Shown piece by piece: positions 7,158-17,595 of a stretch of 49,757 nucleotides of DNA; the stretch's first letter is position 1; each line of letters begins with the position of its first letter. The stretch comes from a virus. The notes below the pieces were generated by a model. That model saw only the letters and a list, made by a program, of their open reading frames with translations. It was not told the origin of the DNA and did no database searches. The translations under genes and the position numbers were made by a program. The DNA lies in IMG/VR virus record IMGVR_UViG_3300037493_003170, positions 1 through 49,757 of that record; one strand, written 5' to 3'.

Positions 7158-10100
7158 AACCTGATCCAGTTGTATTCAGGCTCTTTCTTCTCGGTCTTTT
7201 CCCAAGGTGTCCGCACACCCACACCGAAGAACAGGGCTGTGGCCAGCACTGAGCCGTCACGGACTCCATGCGTCTCGAAGATGTTCACCAGATCCTCGAC
7301 GATGATCGGTTCCAAAAGTTGACGGGTGAAGCTGGTTGGGGTCATTGCGATGTCGCCAAAATGCTTCTGGGTGATTGTGTCGAGGATCATCGCCATGTTG
7401 ATGTTCTCGCGGTTCCTCACGAAGTCGTAGAGAGAATCGCGGAAGTCCTGCTTGCCGAAACCGATGGAGCCTTCCCCACGGAGCGGGATGACCTCTCCCT
7501 TGGAGTTCAGCTTGTAGCCCATGATGCCCTGCGCCAGCAGGTTGATGTAGGGGCGCATACCGCCGCCGAGGTCGATCATGGTGCCCTTGTAACTGATCCC
7601 GCCGAACTTGCCGGATGTGGGGTTCCACACGATGTCTTCCTCCTCATCGTCCGGCGTGATGGCACGCACGATGCCCACGATGACCGTGCCGAGGATAGCG
7701 CGGCCTACAATGGCCTTTCCATAAACATCGGCAGCGACGGTTGCCCGGATCTTCATCGTGCCGTCAAAACTCGCTCTGCGCGTCCAGATCGGCTCAAGGG
7801 CATTCATCTTGGCGCGGCTGACCGCCCACCGAGCCGAGATCGTCACCGTGTTGGCAAGGGCGAGGCCAGCATCGAGGCTGGGATTTTTGAGCGAACCACG
7901 GCCAGTCGCGTTCATCACGGCGTTGCCGATGATTGCAAGCTCATCCTTCGAGGGGTTGCCTTCGTCGCGGATTCCCTTCTCGATGAGCGTGTCGGCCATC
8001 TGGGCGCGGGTGAGGTTCGTGACGATGCGGTTGAAGCGTTCCACACCGAGGCCAAGCTCAGTGACCCAGCGGAGGGGGATGAACTTCGGCAGCTTCTTGT
8101 TGATGGTCTCCATCAGCTCGGGGTCGATTGCATCGGCCTCCTGCATTCTGTCGAGATCGGCGAAGGGACTCATAAACCGGAGATCCATTCGCTTATCGTA
8201 AACGGAGTTGGGACGGTCGATGACATCGTTGTAGTAAGCGATCTCCTTGTCGCGGCTGAACATGCCGGAGAAAGCCTTCGCAAAGGTTGTGGTGACTTTG
8301 ATCGGATTGGCCCAAGCGCGGAGCGTGTAGAAGTAGGCTTGGCGCATACCAATACCAAGCTCGAAGCCAAGCGTGGTGATCTTGCGGAGCTTGAATGCCC
8401 CGCCGACGTAGTGCCAGAAACGCTGGCTCGCGCTCATGTTAGCGATGGCATATTTCCGACCTTCCTCCAACCATTCGGCCTTTGCTTTCGCCTCGTCGAT
8501 CTTGGTCTGGGTGAGTCGGGAATCCTCTTTGGTGTCCCGCTTCACGGCCTTCGCGAAGTCGCCAGCGGCCAAACGCCTCTCGTAATTTTCCTTGCGTTTC
8601 TTCGACGCGGCGATCATGCGCTGGATGCGCTTCTCTTCAGGGCTGGTAGGCTTGAGCGCATCTTTCTTGAGCTGGTCGAGGGTTGCACGCAGGCTAACCA
8701 CAGTGGCCTTGAGGTTGCGAACTGCCGGGTCGGTGGACTCGGGCTTTTTGGCACGCTTCGAGAAGTCGCGCTTGGCGATCCGTGCGTTGAGGTCGGCGAT
8801 GGTCTTGTTGAGCTGCACGATGGCACGCCTGCGGGCGATCACTTCTGGCGGGGTCAGGATGCGACGATCCTTCTGGATCTCGCGCACGGTGTCGCGGAGA
8901 CGGTCACGGGTAGCCATCATCTCTTTCAACACGCTGTTGAGGGTCGGAGCCACGCCCTTAGCTGTGGGTGGGTAGGTGCCATTTTTGATGAAATACTCGA
9001 AGCGTTCGATGGACTTATTAACCGAATCGTAAAGTCGATTTGTTGCGATCTCAGCGGCGGTCTTCTTGGGGTTGCGGGCTTCCTGCGCGATGCGCTTGGC
9101 CTCACGGAGGGATTCCAGACGCTCGCGCTTCGCCTTTAGCTCAGGGCTGTCCAGCTTGACCTTCGTAGGCTTGTCGAGGATCTCACCGCGCATCTCCGCT
9201 TCCAGCAGGTTGATCTGGCGGTCGAGCATCTTGGAAGCGCGTTTGATCTGCGCTTCGAGGGAGATTTTCTTGCTGTCGATGCCGAAGATCGCCCTGTATT
9301 CTACCAGCATTTCATCACGACGTTTTTTAAGATCGTCGAGGATTGGATCTGTCACCGGATCACGCTTAGGGCGGTCGATGCGGATACGTTCATCAATCGC
9401 ATATTTCATGTCCCTGAGTTGATTCTCAAGTTGCCGCTTGATAGCGTCACGCGCACCTGCAAGGCGGGTCTTCTTATCTTGCTCCTCGGTGTAGTTCATC
9501 CCTGCGTCAATCATCGCCTGCTTGATCTGCTTCATCAATGAGCGGACGGGCGATGTGGTTGGGTCACGAGGAAGTCCCGTCTTCTTGGGGAAGAAACCTT
9601 TGGCGATGTCAAGGAGTTGTGCCCCGAGACGTTCAACAACTTTGAGTTCGCGGATGTCAACTTTGAGTTGCTCCTGAGAGACATTCTTGACCCGCCCATA
9701 ATTTGTGAACGCAACCACAACCTCTTCGCGGGTGAGGTTTGGGTAATCGTTCTGGAGGAGCTTGGTGACAGCGTCCAGCACTGCTTCACCTTTGAGACCT
9801 TGGCGCATGAAGCCGAGGGCCATATTATAGACCATCTTTTCACTGATACCCTTACTTGGGTCGATGAGCGAGGAAAGCTCCTGCGGGGTCTTCTGGCGTG
9901 CCGTCGAGGCCAACTTCGCCAGCTTGTCCTTGGCCAATCCGAAGACTGTTTCGGCCTGATCGCGAAACTCCTCACCGAACTCACTCACGAGCTTCTCGGT
10001 GAACGCTTCAATGGTCTTGGCATTACCGGCGAGGTATTCCGTGCCCACGTCCGAGAGCGCGTCGAGGATCTCGACTTGGGTAGATTCGGAGTCTTGGAAG

Positions 10101-13100
10101 AGAGTATCAGCTTCCCAAACTACCTTACTGCCATTGTAATTATCAGTCGTGATGGATGTATAGCCAACACTTTCGGCATGTGTGATAAGTGCTTTTCTTT
10201 GAGACGGCGTGAGTGTGTTTTTACTTTCACCAAAATCGACGTAGAGATTATTACCATCAACCACAACTCTTGCGAAGCCTGATTGTAAAGCAACTTGGAG
10301 AGCTTTGTTGATGTCTTGACTATTGCCTTTTTCTTTCAAAGCAATCTGCGCTTTGTATGCGTGGGTTTCATCAGAAGCCAACTCCAAGAAATTACCGCTT
10401 CGATCAAGTAAAGCAGCGACTTTCTTTTTTGGGGTTTCGGGAAGCTGACTCAACCGCGTCACCCCCACCCCCATCGCCCGCAGACGATCACGCGCCGACG
10501 TGGCGACAGCAGCGGCTTTCTCGACCAGCACGCCACGAGGTTTAGTGGGCTTCCTCTCCTTCGCCACATCTTTTTCTTTTTTGGAGATAATGGCGGCAGC
10601 TTCCTCACGATTATACTTGTCCTCAAGCTCCTTCATCAGACGCTCACGCTCCTTGATGAGTTCGAGGATCTTCTTGGATTGCTTCTCAGTGTCGCGCATT
10701 TCTGCCGGGGTGAGCGGGTCTTTCGCCTGCCCCGGTTTCTTCCCGGTGTTTTTCCAGATCGCACGGCGGCGGAGCATCGCATCCACGCTGTAAACTTCGT
10801 TGGCCACAAGCTTCATCGCCTGCAAGGCCAGACCGGCGCGGGAGCCTTGGAGCTGGGTGATGTTGACGAGGTCTTGGAAGTCGGCGAACAGGGCTTCCTG
10901 AAGCGTCTCGAATGCCTTCCGCTTCTGCGTCTCACCGGGATCAAGCTTCGTGATCTTGTTGTCGAGATCCTTGAGTGCCTTCTGAATCTCGAATCCGTGA
11001 ATGGCGAGCAGCGCGACCTCGACCTTGTTGGTGCCCCTGTTGTCGCCCATCAGATCCAGCACAAGCTCTTGGCCGACAAGCGCGGACTCATCTCCCTTAT
11101 CACGCTTCGCCAATCGAGCATACGCCTCATCAAGAGACTCCTCATCGGTCATGCGGACAACCATCCCTTGCCGCTCGGGGATACCGTAACGCCTACGGGC
11201 AGCGTCAAGGTCTTCACGCTTCACGCCGAAGGGGAGCGGTGCCGGGATTTTCCGTGCTGGGATCTTGCGTTTGGGCGCGGGCTGTGGTTTGGCTTTCGTT
11301 TCGGCTTTGGGCTTCGGTGCCTGACGCTTGATGTCAACGGGGAGAACAATAGGCTTCTTACCTTCGGCTTCCAGCTTTGCTCCTCGTGAAAGGAGGTCGT
11401 TGAAAATCTTCTCAATGTTCGGCGGGATGTCGATGTCAACGCTGCTGCCTTTGATGCCCTTGTAGATGTTGAGCATGATCTCGGCGATACGTGCAAACGC
11501 ACGGTCAACCGATTCCACACCCGTCTTCACACCGTTGATAACAAAACGCTCAAAGCCTCGGGCGATATATTCACGCTTCTTGCGCCAGTCATCGCCGACG
11601 TTCTCTTTGGCCCACGCTTCAAGCGCATCGGCTTTTTCACCTTCACCGATCTCACGGAGGAAATCTTCGATGGCGTGACCGGCCTCGTGAATCCCTGTTG
11701 TGGTGTCCGCTTTGCCCTCGATCAGCCCGAGGACTGTGTTGCTGACGTTCTGCGCTGCCGCTACGGCCTTGGGGGTGTAGGTGCCTTTGGGTCCTTCAGT
11801 GTCTTGGAAGAGGATGGACCGGGATTCTGGATTAAACCGCTGCGAGAGCGGGATCACGTTGCCTTGCTCGTCGTAGGTGACGGGGTCGGCGGATTTGATG
11901 TTTTCCGGGGAGAAGACAGCAAAGGATGTAATCACCCCATTACCACTTTCACTTTCGTAGTATCCGTCGTAGCCAAGGTCTTTCAGGCTTTGCTGGACTC
12001 TCGCGTCCTCAAATACCCCATAATCTGCTTGGTTGATTTCCTGTTTGGAAATGCCGGTTTCCTTAGCAAGTAATTCAACTTGCTTGGTGTCCTTGGGATC
12101 AAAGTATCTCCCTTTAGTGAGCAGGTTGAGGACGATGGGTTCTGTGGATTCGTAAGGCATCTGATCGCCTTCACGATCCACTATGTCTCGAACATTTGCC
12201 GCTGCTGCATTTGCGAAATCCTCTGCAATTTCTTTGTCTGCGGTGAGGTGCGCTGCAACACCACGGTAGCCTTTGGGGACAGTGAATTTATACGCTGTTC
12301 CGTGATACCCTCGAATGATGAACCCCGCAGCCCTCGCCGCCTCATCCACCATCCGCTGCGCCATCTCCATATCCCCCGCCTCGACGGCGGCGAGATAGGC
12401 TTGGTCATCTACACCAACTTCTGTATCTTGGAAAAGAGTCCCTTGCTCTCCGCCAGCGGCACGTCCCTCTTGAGTCCGCGCACCAGTTCCTTTGCCGCTT
12501 CGTCCGTTTCCGCGTCCTCCCCCGGAACGTAGCCCATCAGATTGATTCCCGCTATCTTCGACAGAGTAAGTGGATGTCCTGTTCCAAGAAGTGCCACTAT
12601 CCCCGAGACCAAGTTCGGGTTGTTGATACCATGAGGGGAAAGAATATCCTCCACCTGCTTCGTAAGCTCTTTGCCTGATTGTTTCATACGATTCCTTTGT
12701 TCTTCCGCGTGAGAAATTATTCCACATTTCACGGAGCTGGTCAACTTTTCCCGTATTCCGTTTGAAAGCCGCCGGGAAGATGTCGCGGATGGCTTCCCAT
12801 GTGACGCTCTGCATCTCGGAAGGCTTGACCCCGCGCTTCTTGGCGGCAAGGCGATAGGCTTCGGTGATGAAGGCGTAGGTTCCACGATAGCCGTCCGTAG
12901 TGATCCCGCCGAAGTTATCGGTAACTTCTTTGGCCGCACCGGACAGCGGCATCATATAGACCACAGCGACGGCGTGGGTGTCGCTCGTCACGGTCACGTC
13001 CGAGTCAGGGTTGATGATGTTGTTGTAGAAACTGCGGATCTTGTGGGCGTGACCGAGTTCCTTGGATATGTTGTCGAGCGACGGATTCTCAAGCATGGAA

Positions 13101-16100
13101 ACCGCCGAGGCCGTCATGTGGACCGTGCCCCAAGCGATTTTGGTGGGTGAACCGTCCTTGTTGATGTGGTCTTTCCCGAAACGCCCGTCGGGGGTAATCA
13201 TCGCATAGGATCTGGGATTGTAGGTCTCATCGTAAAGGCGGATGAAAAAAGCTTTATCGAGGATACCGAGATCCTCGAACTTGCGCCCCGTCAGTTCCTT
13301 GAGACGCTGCCCATGCTCGAAGAGTTCTTCGCGGACACCGTCAATGATGAGATACTTCTTGCCCTTGGCCTGCTCCTTCTGTGCCGCGTCCATCTTGGCG
13401 GCGGCGGCTTGCATCTCGGGGCCAAACACATCGGTCTTGCGGTTTTTGCCTGTCCAGATGTCTAGCACGCGCTCGGCGAGAGATACATTCTGGAACCAGT
13501 CTTTCTGGGGCGACAAAGCGGCGATCACACCGGCGACAGACTCGGTGGAAACGGCATACTGTTCAGACCACATGTTAGCGATCCTGTTGGCCCCCTTATA
13601 CCACTTCTTCGACTCGGTGCGGATGTTCTCAGGCACACTGTCATACACGAAGAGAATGTTATCCGTCATCTGCTTGAGGATTTTCTTACCGATCTCCTCA
13701 ATGCTCAGGTTATCCAAGCTGCCCGCACGGAAGACGTGATGGCTCATAAGGCGTTTAACAATCTTCGTAAACGCCGCCTCGTTGGCCTTGAGCTTGCGGT
13801 AGGAAAGATCGCTCGCCGGAGCCTTGTCCGTGCCTTGTTTCGCAGGGATCTCCGACTGGGGTTGTGGCGTGTGGGTCTCAGGAAGCTGTTCGAGCGTATC
13901 CATCCCCACCACACGAGCGGCCACACGATCCACAGGCTTGCGCTTGATGTCATCCTGCATCGGCGAGGCGTTGGTGCTGGAAGGGAGTGCTGCACGACGA
14001 CCATTTACGTTGCGGCGAAGATCGGACAGCATGGTCAGGCGGCGGTTGTCGGCACCCCCCGTCAGACGGCGAAGTGTGGTATCATCGAGTTTCTCGGTGA
14101 CAGCCATCATGTCGCTCGGACTGACACGCGCCAGCACGTCCACAATCTCACGAGCGGAAAGCTTGCTCTTCTGGATGTTGCGGACAACCATGTTTCGCTG
14201 CTCCTTCGAGAGAGAGCTTGGGACAGTCCCAGCGGTGCGCTCAACACCTTGGAACAGCTCACCCTGCACAAGGCTGGGCTGGGTCGTTGGAGCCTCCTGC
14301 CCCGGCAAACTGGCCGGACGGGTGCCAGCGGCAGCAAACACCAACAGTGCGGCGTTCACATCGTTCGGGTTCTCGATGACCGCTCTGGCGATGTCCTCGA
14401 TAGGGGCGTTGCGGAGGTCTTTTTTGTCCTCAGTCTTGTCCACCGTAACTGCTTCAGCCTTAGGTTGTTGCGCTGGTTTTGGGGAGGGCTTTGTCCCTAC
14501 TTCTTGACCTTCACCTTCCCGCTGTGCAGCTCCTTTTTGAGCTTGGCCTTCTGCTGCGGGTTGAGCGGGCTGTTTTTGCTCAGGAGCAGGCCGACCTGTT
14601 TTTTCGATTTTTCTTTCATTGGTTGTTGGGGTTGTGAGTTGTGGTGTGGCGGGTTTTTGCGCGGAAGGTTGCGCGGGATTTTCATCAACCAACGCCTTGT
14701 CCTGCGCCTCCATAGCGTCGTAGTCAACTTCCGGGGTGTAGATCATCGTCTCGCCATCTTCCTGCAACTCAAAACCCTGTTTTGAATACCAGTTGATGAG
14801 CGTAGGCTTCGACATCTCATCCGAAGGTTCAACCGTGAGTGAGATCGGTAACTGCTTCTCATCGGCCACACGCTTCAAATCGGTGATAGCCGCTGTGGCA
14901 CGACCCTTTCTTTGCTGCGACTTGTCAGTGGTGATCCCGAGAAGTTGGATACCGGATTTGTTCTCTTCCACGCGAAGGTCAACGCCGTTGGTTTTTGCAG
15001 CAGTGGCTACCGCCGCAACCCCTCCCGCCTCTGGAGAGGGCGCGGTCGGCACAGCCGCAGTCGCGGTGGGTGTGGTGGGTGCAGGGACCACAACCGGCTC
15101 ACTAGCAGCACCCGGCTGCTGAGATTCTTTGGCGAAGACAATGGCTTTGACCTTCTTGACAAAGCTGGGGGCCATACCTTTCCAGTTCTTGTCGAAGTCC
15201 TCTTCGGTCCAATCGAGAACCTCTTCGGCGGCACCAAGTTCTTCGAGTTGCTTTGCTTTCGCAGCGCGGGCCGGATCTACTGCCGGTGTGGTTACTGGAG
15301 GCGTAGTATTTTCCACTTTGGCTTTCTCACCCACAACCTTCACCGGCTTCAGATCAAACCCATAGCGATCAGCCACAGCCTTGTGATCCATGTTGTCCCC
15401 AACGTTCGCTTCGAGGAAGTCGAGTTCCTCCTGCTCCTCCTTGGTGAGTTCTTGCGGGCGATCTGAAAAATTGACAGCCTCCCCCGGCATTGGCTCACGA
15501 CCTTCTTTTTTGCGAAGAAGATCGGACCGTCTCTTGGAGGCCGCTATTTCAAGTCCCCTGTTAGAAATGAGTTTCAGCTCCACACCCCACTCCCCGGCAA
15601 GTTCTTCCGGCGCGGCCTCGGCCAAGGTCTTCTTCTCCTCGGGGTCCTCGGTCAGCTCGATCTGCGCGGCTCTTTCGCGTTCAATTTCTGCCAAGCTAAC
15701 TGGGCCTGATGTCGGGAAAGCCCTTCCCGCTGTTTCAGCTTCAGGAAGGTTTTCTTGGGTGGCACGGGCGGTGTATTCTTCATCGGATAGGTCATGGAGT
15801 TCTTCGGTAGTCTTGTCGCGTGTGGAAAGGTTTTTAACGTCGCCAACGAGAGTGATTGTCCCTTTTGTTCCAGCAATACTGCCGGAGGCAAAAGCAGTGG
15901 CGATGATTGTATCGCCGATGGCTTTGCGGACCTGCTCGTCCGTCATGTCGGGATTGAGCTGCTGCTGGACGTGGACAGCGTCAAGGGCTGTGATGAGGCT
16001 CTCCTCGAAAGCTTCCGAGATCGGGGCGAGCGCAAAGTTGTCAGCAGCTCGCAGCACAGCGGCAGAAGCGGATTTGGCGAAGGCTTCCCGTGTGGCTTTT

Positions 16101-17587
16101 GACGCAAGGGCCTTGCCCATATCTTCCACACCTTTCAGCCCAATCATGCTCATCCCTGTGGTGACTCCGAACTCGCTCAAGAAAGACTTAGCGGCAAGTT
16201 CCCCAGCACGCGCACGAATGGCAGGGTCGTCGGACTGGGATGCACGCTCCCAAGTGTCCAACGCCTGTTCACCGCCGTAGATTGCTGCCGTAGGCGCGAC
16301 AGTGAGACCGGCCTTGACTCCGCCTAGAACAGCGGCTCCAACCTTGCCAGCGCGGGCTATGCGCTCGGCCTTGATGAGGTTCCCCGCACCACCGGTTACG
16401 GCGGTGAGAGCTACCGACTCCACAACGGAAGCCGCACCTTGACCGATACTCGCAGCATCTGTTCCGAAGATCCGAACCTTGTCCTGCTGGATCTTGTCGG
16501 AGAGGGCGTTGATACCGTCAATGCGCTTGGCCTCGTCTTCCGCGACTTTCTTGAACTCGCCCGCGACGGCTCCGATAAAGGGGTCTTCTGTGGTTTTTTG
16601 TTTGGCCCACATTACATCCCCAACTCTACCAAGAGCGTAAGGCGCAACCCCCGAAAGAGCCTGAGCCGTCTTCGACTTGTTCGTGGCATCAACAATCTTG
16701 CGGTAGTTCTCGTTGATGTCGTCGCCGAGACCAAGCTCCTTTGCAAGCTCGGGGAAGTTCTGCTTGGCGGTTTGCACTACGTTCTCTTTGAAGAGGGCCA
16801 CACGCTGCGGAGCCTCGTCCTTCGCCTTGGCTTTCGCCTGATCGGGAAGATTGGACTTGTCCACAATGGCTTCGATCTCATCAGTGTTCTTGACAAGCGC
16901 ACTGTCCTTGAAGTGAAGAGTTCCGAAGGCATCACGGGAGACATCGCCCTCATACTTGTTGAGGCGATGGCGCATGACATCATCGACTTCCTCGGGAGCG
17001 AGGTTGAAGTCCTTGGAGACAGTGTCGCGGAGCTTTTCGTAGCGGACCTTGTCCTCGGCAGCTTTCTTGGAGAAGGCTCCGAACGTGACCCCATCAGCCG
17101 CAACCGTGGCTGCGCCCTTGAGACCGCCTTCTCCACCGAAGTAGCCGCTGTCCGAAGCGTAGCGGTCGAGTGCCTTCCACGTCGGCTCCATCTCTTTCGC
17201 AACCTCCGGCTTGAACAGGGAGAAGGTCTTGTCGAGCTGCTGGCGTTTGGCTTCGAGTTCAGCCTTGCGTTGGCCGATCATTTGCTCGCGCTGCTGTGGT
17301 GATTCCCACCCGCCGTCAGCGTCGAGGTTGTTGACCACAAGCTGAGTCTCGGCCTGATCGCGCTGGAACTCCAAGGCACGCTTGGAAAGGGGGTCGGCTG
17401 AAGCAAGTGCCGCTGTGGATTCCAACGCCCTGCGCGAAGCCTGCGCCTGCGACTCACCCCACTTATCGCCGGGGTTCTCGCGTTGATAGGCGTTCCAATA
17501 CTTGTCGTTCAGCGCAAGCTTTTCTTCGGCGGAGGCGTTTGCGAAAAATGGGTCCTTGATCGCGTCAGAGTATTTCGGAAGAGGCAT
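7154..17587 (-). CDS. Giant multidomain polyvalent protein (3477 aa), probable ejected virion protein
   Basis: The ATG at 17587 lies eight bases after the previous stop; a longer reading needs a TTG start inside that gene. Visible domains, in order: a helical N-terminal region with Gly/Ala-rich hydrophobic stretches (about residues 380-440 and 563-583); a GNAT-like domain (about 866-956, with QQRKGRATAAI); a DUF7178-like domain (about 1300-1680, with ALSPQKDWFQNV); an ADP-ribosyltransferase-like domain (about 1755-1920, with RGYHGTAYKF, LGYDGYYES and FSPENIKSA); a zincin-type HEAGH motif (about 1966); a small domain ending near 2497; a long charged coiled-coil region (about 2550-3040); and a C-terminal domain typical of large polyvalent phage proteins. 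Four LFQ motifs mark module borders. Such proteins are known to enter the host with phage DNA. That this one is ejected is inferred from its place last in the virion gene row. Confidence 0.85.
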   Translation of the reverse strand: MPLPKYSDAIKDPFFANASAEEKLALNDKYWNAYQRENPGDKWGESQAQASRRALESTAALASADPLSKRALEFQRDQAETQLVVNNLDADGGWESPQQREQMIGQRKAELEAKRQQLDKTFSLFKPEVAKEMEPTWKALDRYASDSGYFGGEGGLKGAATVAADGVTFGAFSKKAAEDKVRYEKLRDTVSKDFNLAPEEVDDVMRHRLNKYEGDVSRDAFGTLHFKDSALVKNTDEIEAIVDKSNLPDQAKAKAKDEAPQRVALFKENVVQTAKQNFPELAKELGLGDDINENYRKIVDATNKSKTAQALSGVAPYALGRVGDVMWAKQKTTEDPFIGAVAGEFKKVAEDEAKRIDGINALSDKIQQDKVRIFGTDAASIGQGAASVVESVALTAVTGGAGNLIKAERIARAGKVGAAVLGGVKAGLTVAPTAAIYGGEQALDTWERASQSDDPAIRARAGELAAKSFLSEFGVTTGMSMIGLKGVEDMGKALASKATREAFAKSASAAVLRAADNFALAPISEAFEESLITALDAVHVQQQLNPDMTDEQVRKAIGDTIIATAFASGSIAGTKGTITLVGDVKNLSTRDKTTEELHDLSDEEYTARATQENLPEAETAGRAFPTSGPVSLAEIERERAAQIELTEDPEEKKTLAEAAPEELAGEWGVELKLISNRGLEIAASKRRSDLLRKKEGREPMPGEAVNFSDRPQELTKEEQEELDFLEANVGDNMDHKAVADRYGFDLKPVKVVGEKAKVENTTPPVTTPAVDPARAAKAKQLEELGAAEEVLDWTEEDFDKNWKGMAPSFVKKVKAIVFAKESQQPGAASEPVVVPAPTTPTATAAVPTAPSPEAGGVAAVATAAKTNGVDLRVEENKSGIQLLGITTDKSQQRKGRATAAITDLKRVADEKQLPISLTVEPSDEMSKPTLINWYSKQGFELQEDGETMIYTPEVDYDAMEAQDKALVDENPAQPSAQKPATPQLTTPTTNERKIEKTGRPAPEQKQPAQPAAEGQAQKGAAQREGEGQEVGTKPSPKPAQQPKAEAVTVDKTEDKKDLRNAPIEDIARAVIENPNDVNAALLVFAAAGTRPASLPGQEAPTTQPSLVQGELFQGVERTAGTVPSSLSKEQRNMVVRNIQKSKLSAREIVDVLARVSPSDMMAVTEKLDDTTLRRLTGGADNRRLTMLSDLRRNVNGRRAALPSSTNASPMQDDIKRKPVDRVAARVVGMDTLEQLPETHTPQPQSEIPAKQGTDKAPASDLSYRKLKANEAAFTKIVKRLMSHHVFRAGSLDNLSIEEIGKKILKQMTDNILFVYDSVPENIRTESKKWYKGANRIANMWSEQYAVSTESVAGVIAALSPQKDWFQNVSLAERVLDIWTGKNRKTDVFGPEMQAAAAKMDAAQKEQAKGKKYLIIDGVREELFEHGQRLKELTGRKFEDLGILDKAFFIRLYDETYNPRSYAMITPDGRFGKDHINKDGSPTKIAWGTVHMTASAVSMLENPSLDNISKELGHAHKIRSFYNNIINPDSDVTVTSDTHAVAVVYMMPLSGAAKEVTDNFGGITTDGYRGTYAFITEAYRLAAKKRGVKPSEMQSVTWEAIRDIFPAAFKRNTGKVDQLREMWNNFSRGRTKESYETIRQRAYEAGGGYSFPSWYQQPELGLGDSGTSWNRTSTYSVEDSGNQSDGLRSGGGRGNGRSGKGTGARTQEGRAAGGEQGTLFQDTEVGVDDQAYLAAVEAGDMEMAQRMVDEAARAAGFIIRGYHGTAYKFTVPKGYRGVAAHLTADKEIAEDFANAAAANVRDIVDREGDQMPYESTEPIVLNLLTKGRYFDPKDTKQVELLAKETGISKQEINQADYGVFEDARVQQSLKDLGYDGYYESESGNGVITSFAVFSPENIKSADPVTYDEQGNVIPLSQRFNPESRSILFQDTEGPKGTYTPKAVAAAQNVSNTVLGLIEGKADTTTGIHEAGHAIEDFLREIGEGEKADALEAWAKENVGDDWRKKREYIARGFERFVINGVKTGVESVDRAFARIAEIMLNIYKGIKGSSVDIDIPPNIEKIFNDLLSRGAKLEAEGKKPIVLPVDIKRQAPKPKAETKAKPQPAPKRKIPARKIPAPLPFGVKREDLDAARRRYGIPERQGMVVRMTDEESLDEAYARLAKRDKGDESALVGQELVLDLMGDNRGTNKVEVALLAIHGFEIQKALKDLDNKITKLDPGETQKRKAFETLQEALFADFQDLVNITQLQGSRAGLALQAMKLVANEVYSVDAMLRRRAIWKNTGKKPGQAKDPLTPAEMRDTEKQSKKILELIKERERLMKELEDKYNREEAAAIISKKEKDVAKERKPTKPRGVLVEKAAAVATSARDRLRAMGVGVTRLSQLPETPKKKVAALLDRSGNFLELASDETHAYKAQIALKEKGNSQDINKALQVALQSGFARVVVDGNNLYVDFGESKNTLTPSQRKALITHAESVGYTSITTDNYNGSKVVWEADTLFQDSESTQVEILDALSDVGTEYLAGNAKTIEAFTEKLVSEFGEEFRDQAETVFGLAKDKLAKLASTARQKTPQELSSLIDPSKGISEKMVYNMALGFMRQGLKGEAVLDAVTKLLQNDYPNLTREEVVVAFTNYGRVKNVSQEQLKVDIRELKVVERLGAQLLDIAKGFFPKKTGLPRDPTTSPVRSLMKQIKQAMIDAGMNYTEEQDKKTRLAGARDAIKRQLENQLRDMKYAIDERIRIDRPKRDPVTDPILDDLKKRRDEMLVEYRAIFGIDSKKISLEAQIKRASKMLDRQINLLEAEMRGEILDKPTKVKLDSPELKAKRERLESLREAKRIAQEARNPKKTAAEIATNRLYDSVNKSIERFEYFIKNGTYPPTAKGVAPTLNSVLKEMMATRDRLRDTVREIQKDRRILTPPEVIARRRAIVQLNKTIADLNARIAKRDFSKRAKKPESTDPAVRNLKATVVSLRATLDQLKKDALKPTSPEEKRIQRMIAASKKRKENYERRLAAGDFAKAVKRDTKEDSRLTQTKIDEAKAKAEWLEEGRKYAIANMSASQRFWHYVGGAFKLRKITTLGFELGIGMRQAYFYTLRAWANPIKVTTTFAKAFSGMFSRDKEIAYYNDVIDRPNSVYDKRMDLRFMSPFADLDRMQEADAIDPELMETINKKLPKFIPLRWVTELGLGVERFNRIVTNLTRAQMADTLIEKGIRDEGNPSKDELAIIGNAVMNATGRGSLKNPSLDAGLALANTVTISARWAVSRAKMNALEPIWTRRASFDGTMKIRATVAADVYGKAIVGRAILGTVIVGIVRAITPDDEEEDIVWNPTSGKFGGISYKGTMIDLGGGMRPYINLLAQGIMGYKLNSKGEVIPLRGEGSIGFGKQDFRDSLYDFVRNRENINMAMILDTITQKHFGDIAMTPTSFTRQLLEPIIVEDLVNIFETHGVRDGSVLATALFFGVGVRTPWEKTEKKEPEYNWIRF

Positions 17588-17595
17588 GAGTGTTT

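Noticed and set aside
7268-9139. 623-residue open frame on the + strand opposite the giant gene
   Set aside because: It is antisense to a clearly conserved coding region. GC-rich third positions of the real gene remove stop codons from this frame. The sequence has no recognisable domain and repeats His/Asp/Leu/Val-rich patterns typical of such shadows.
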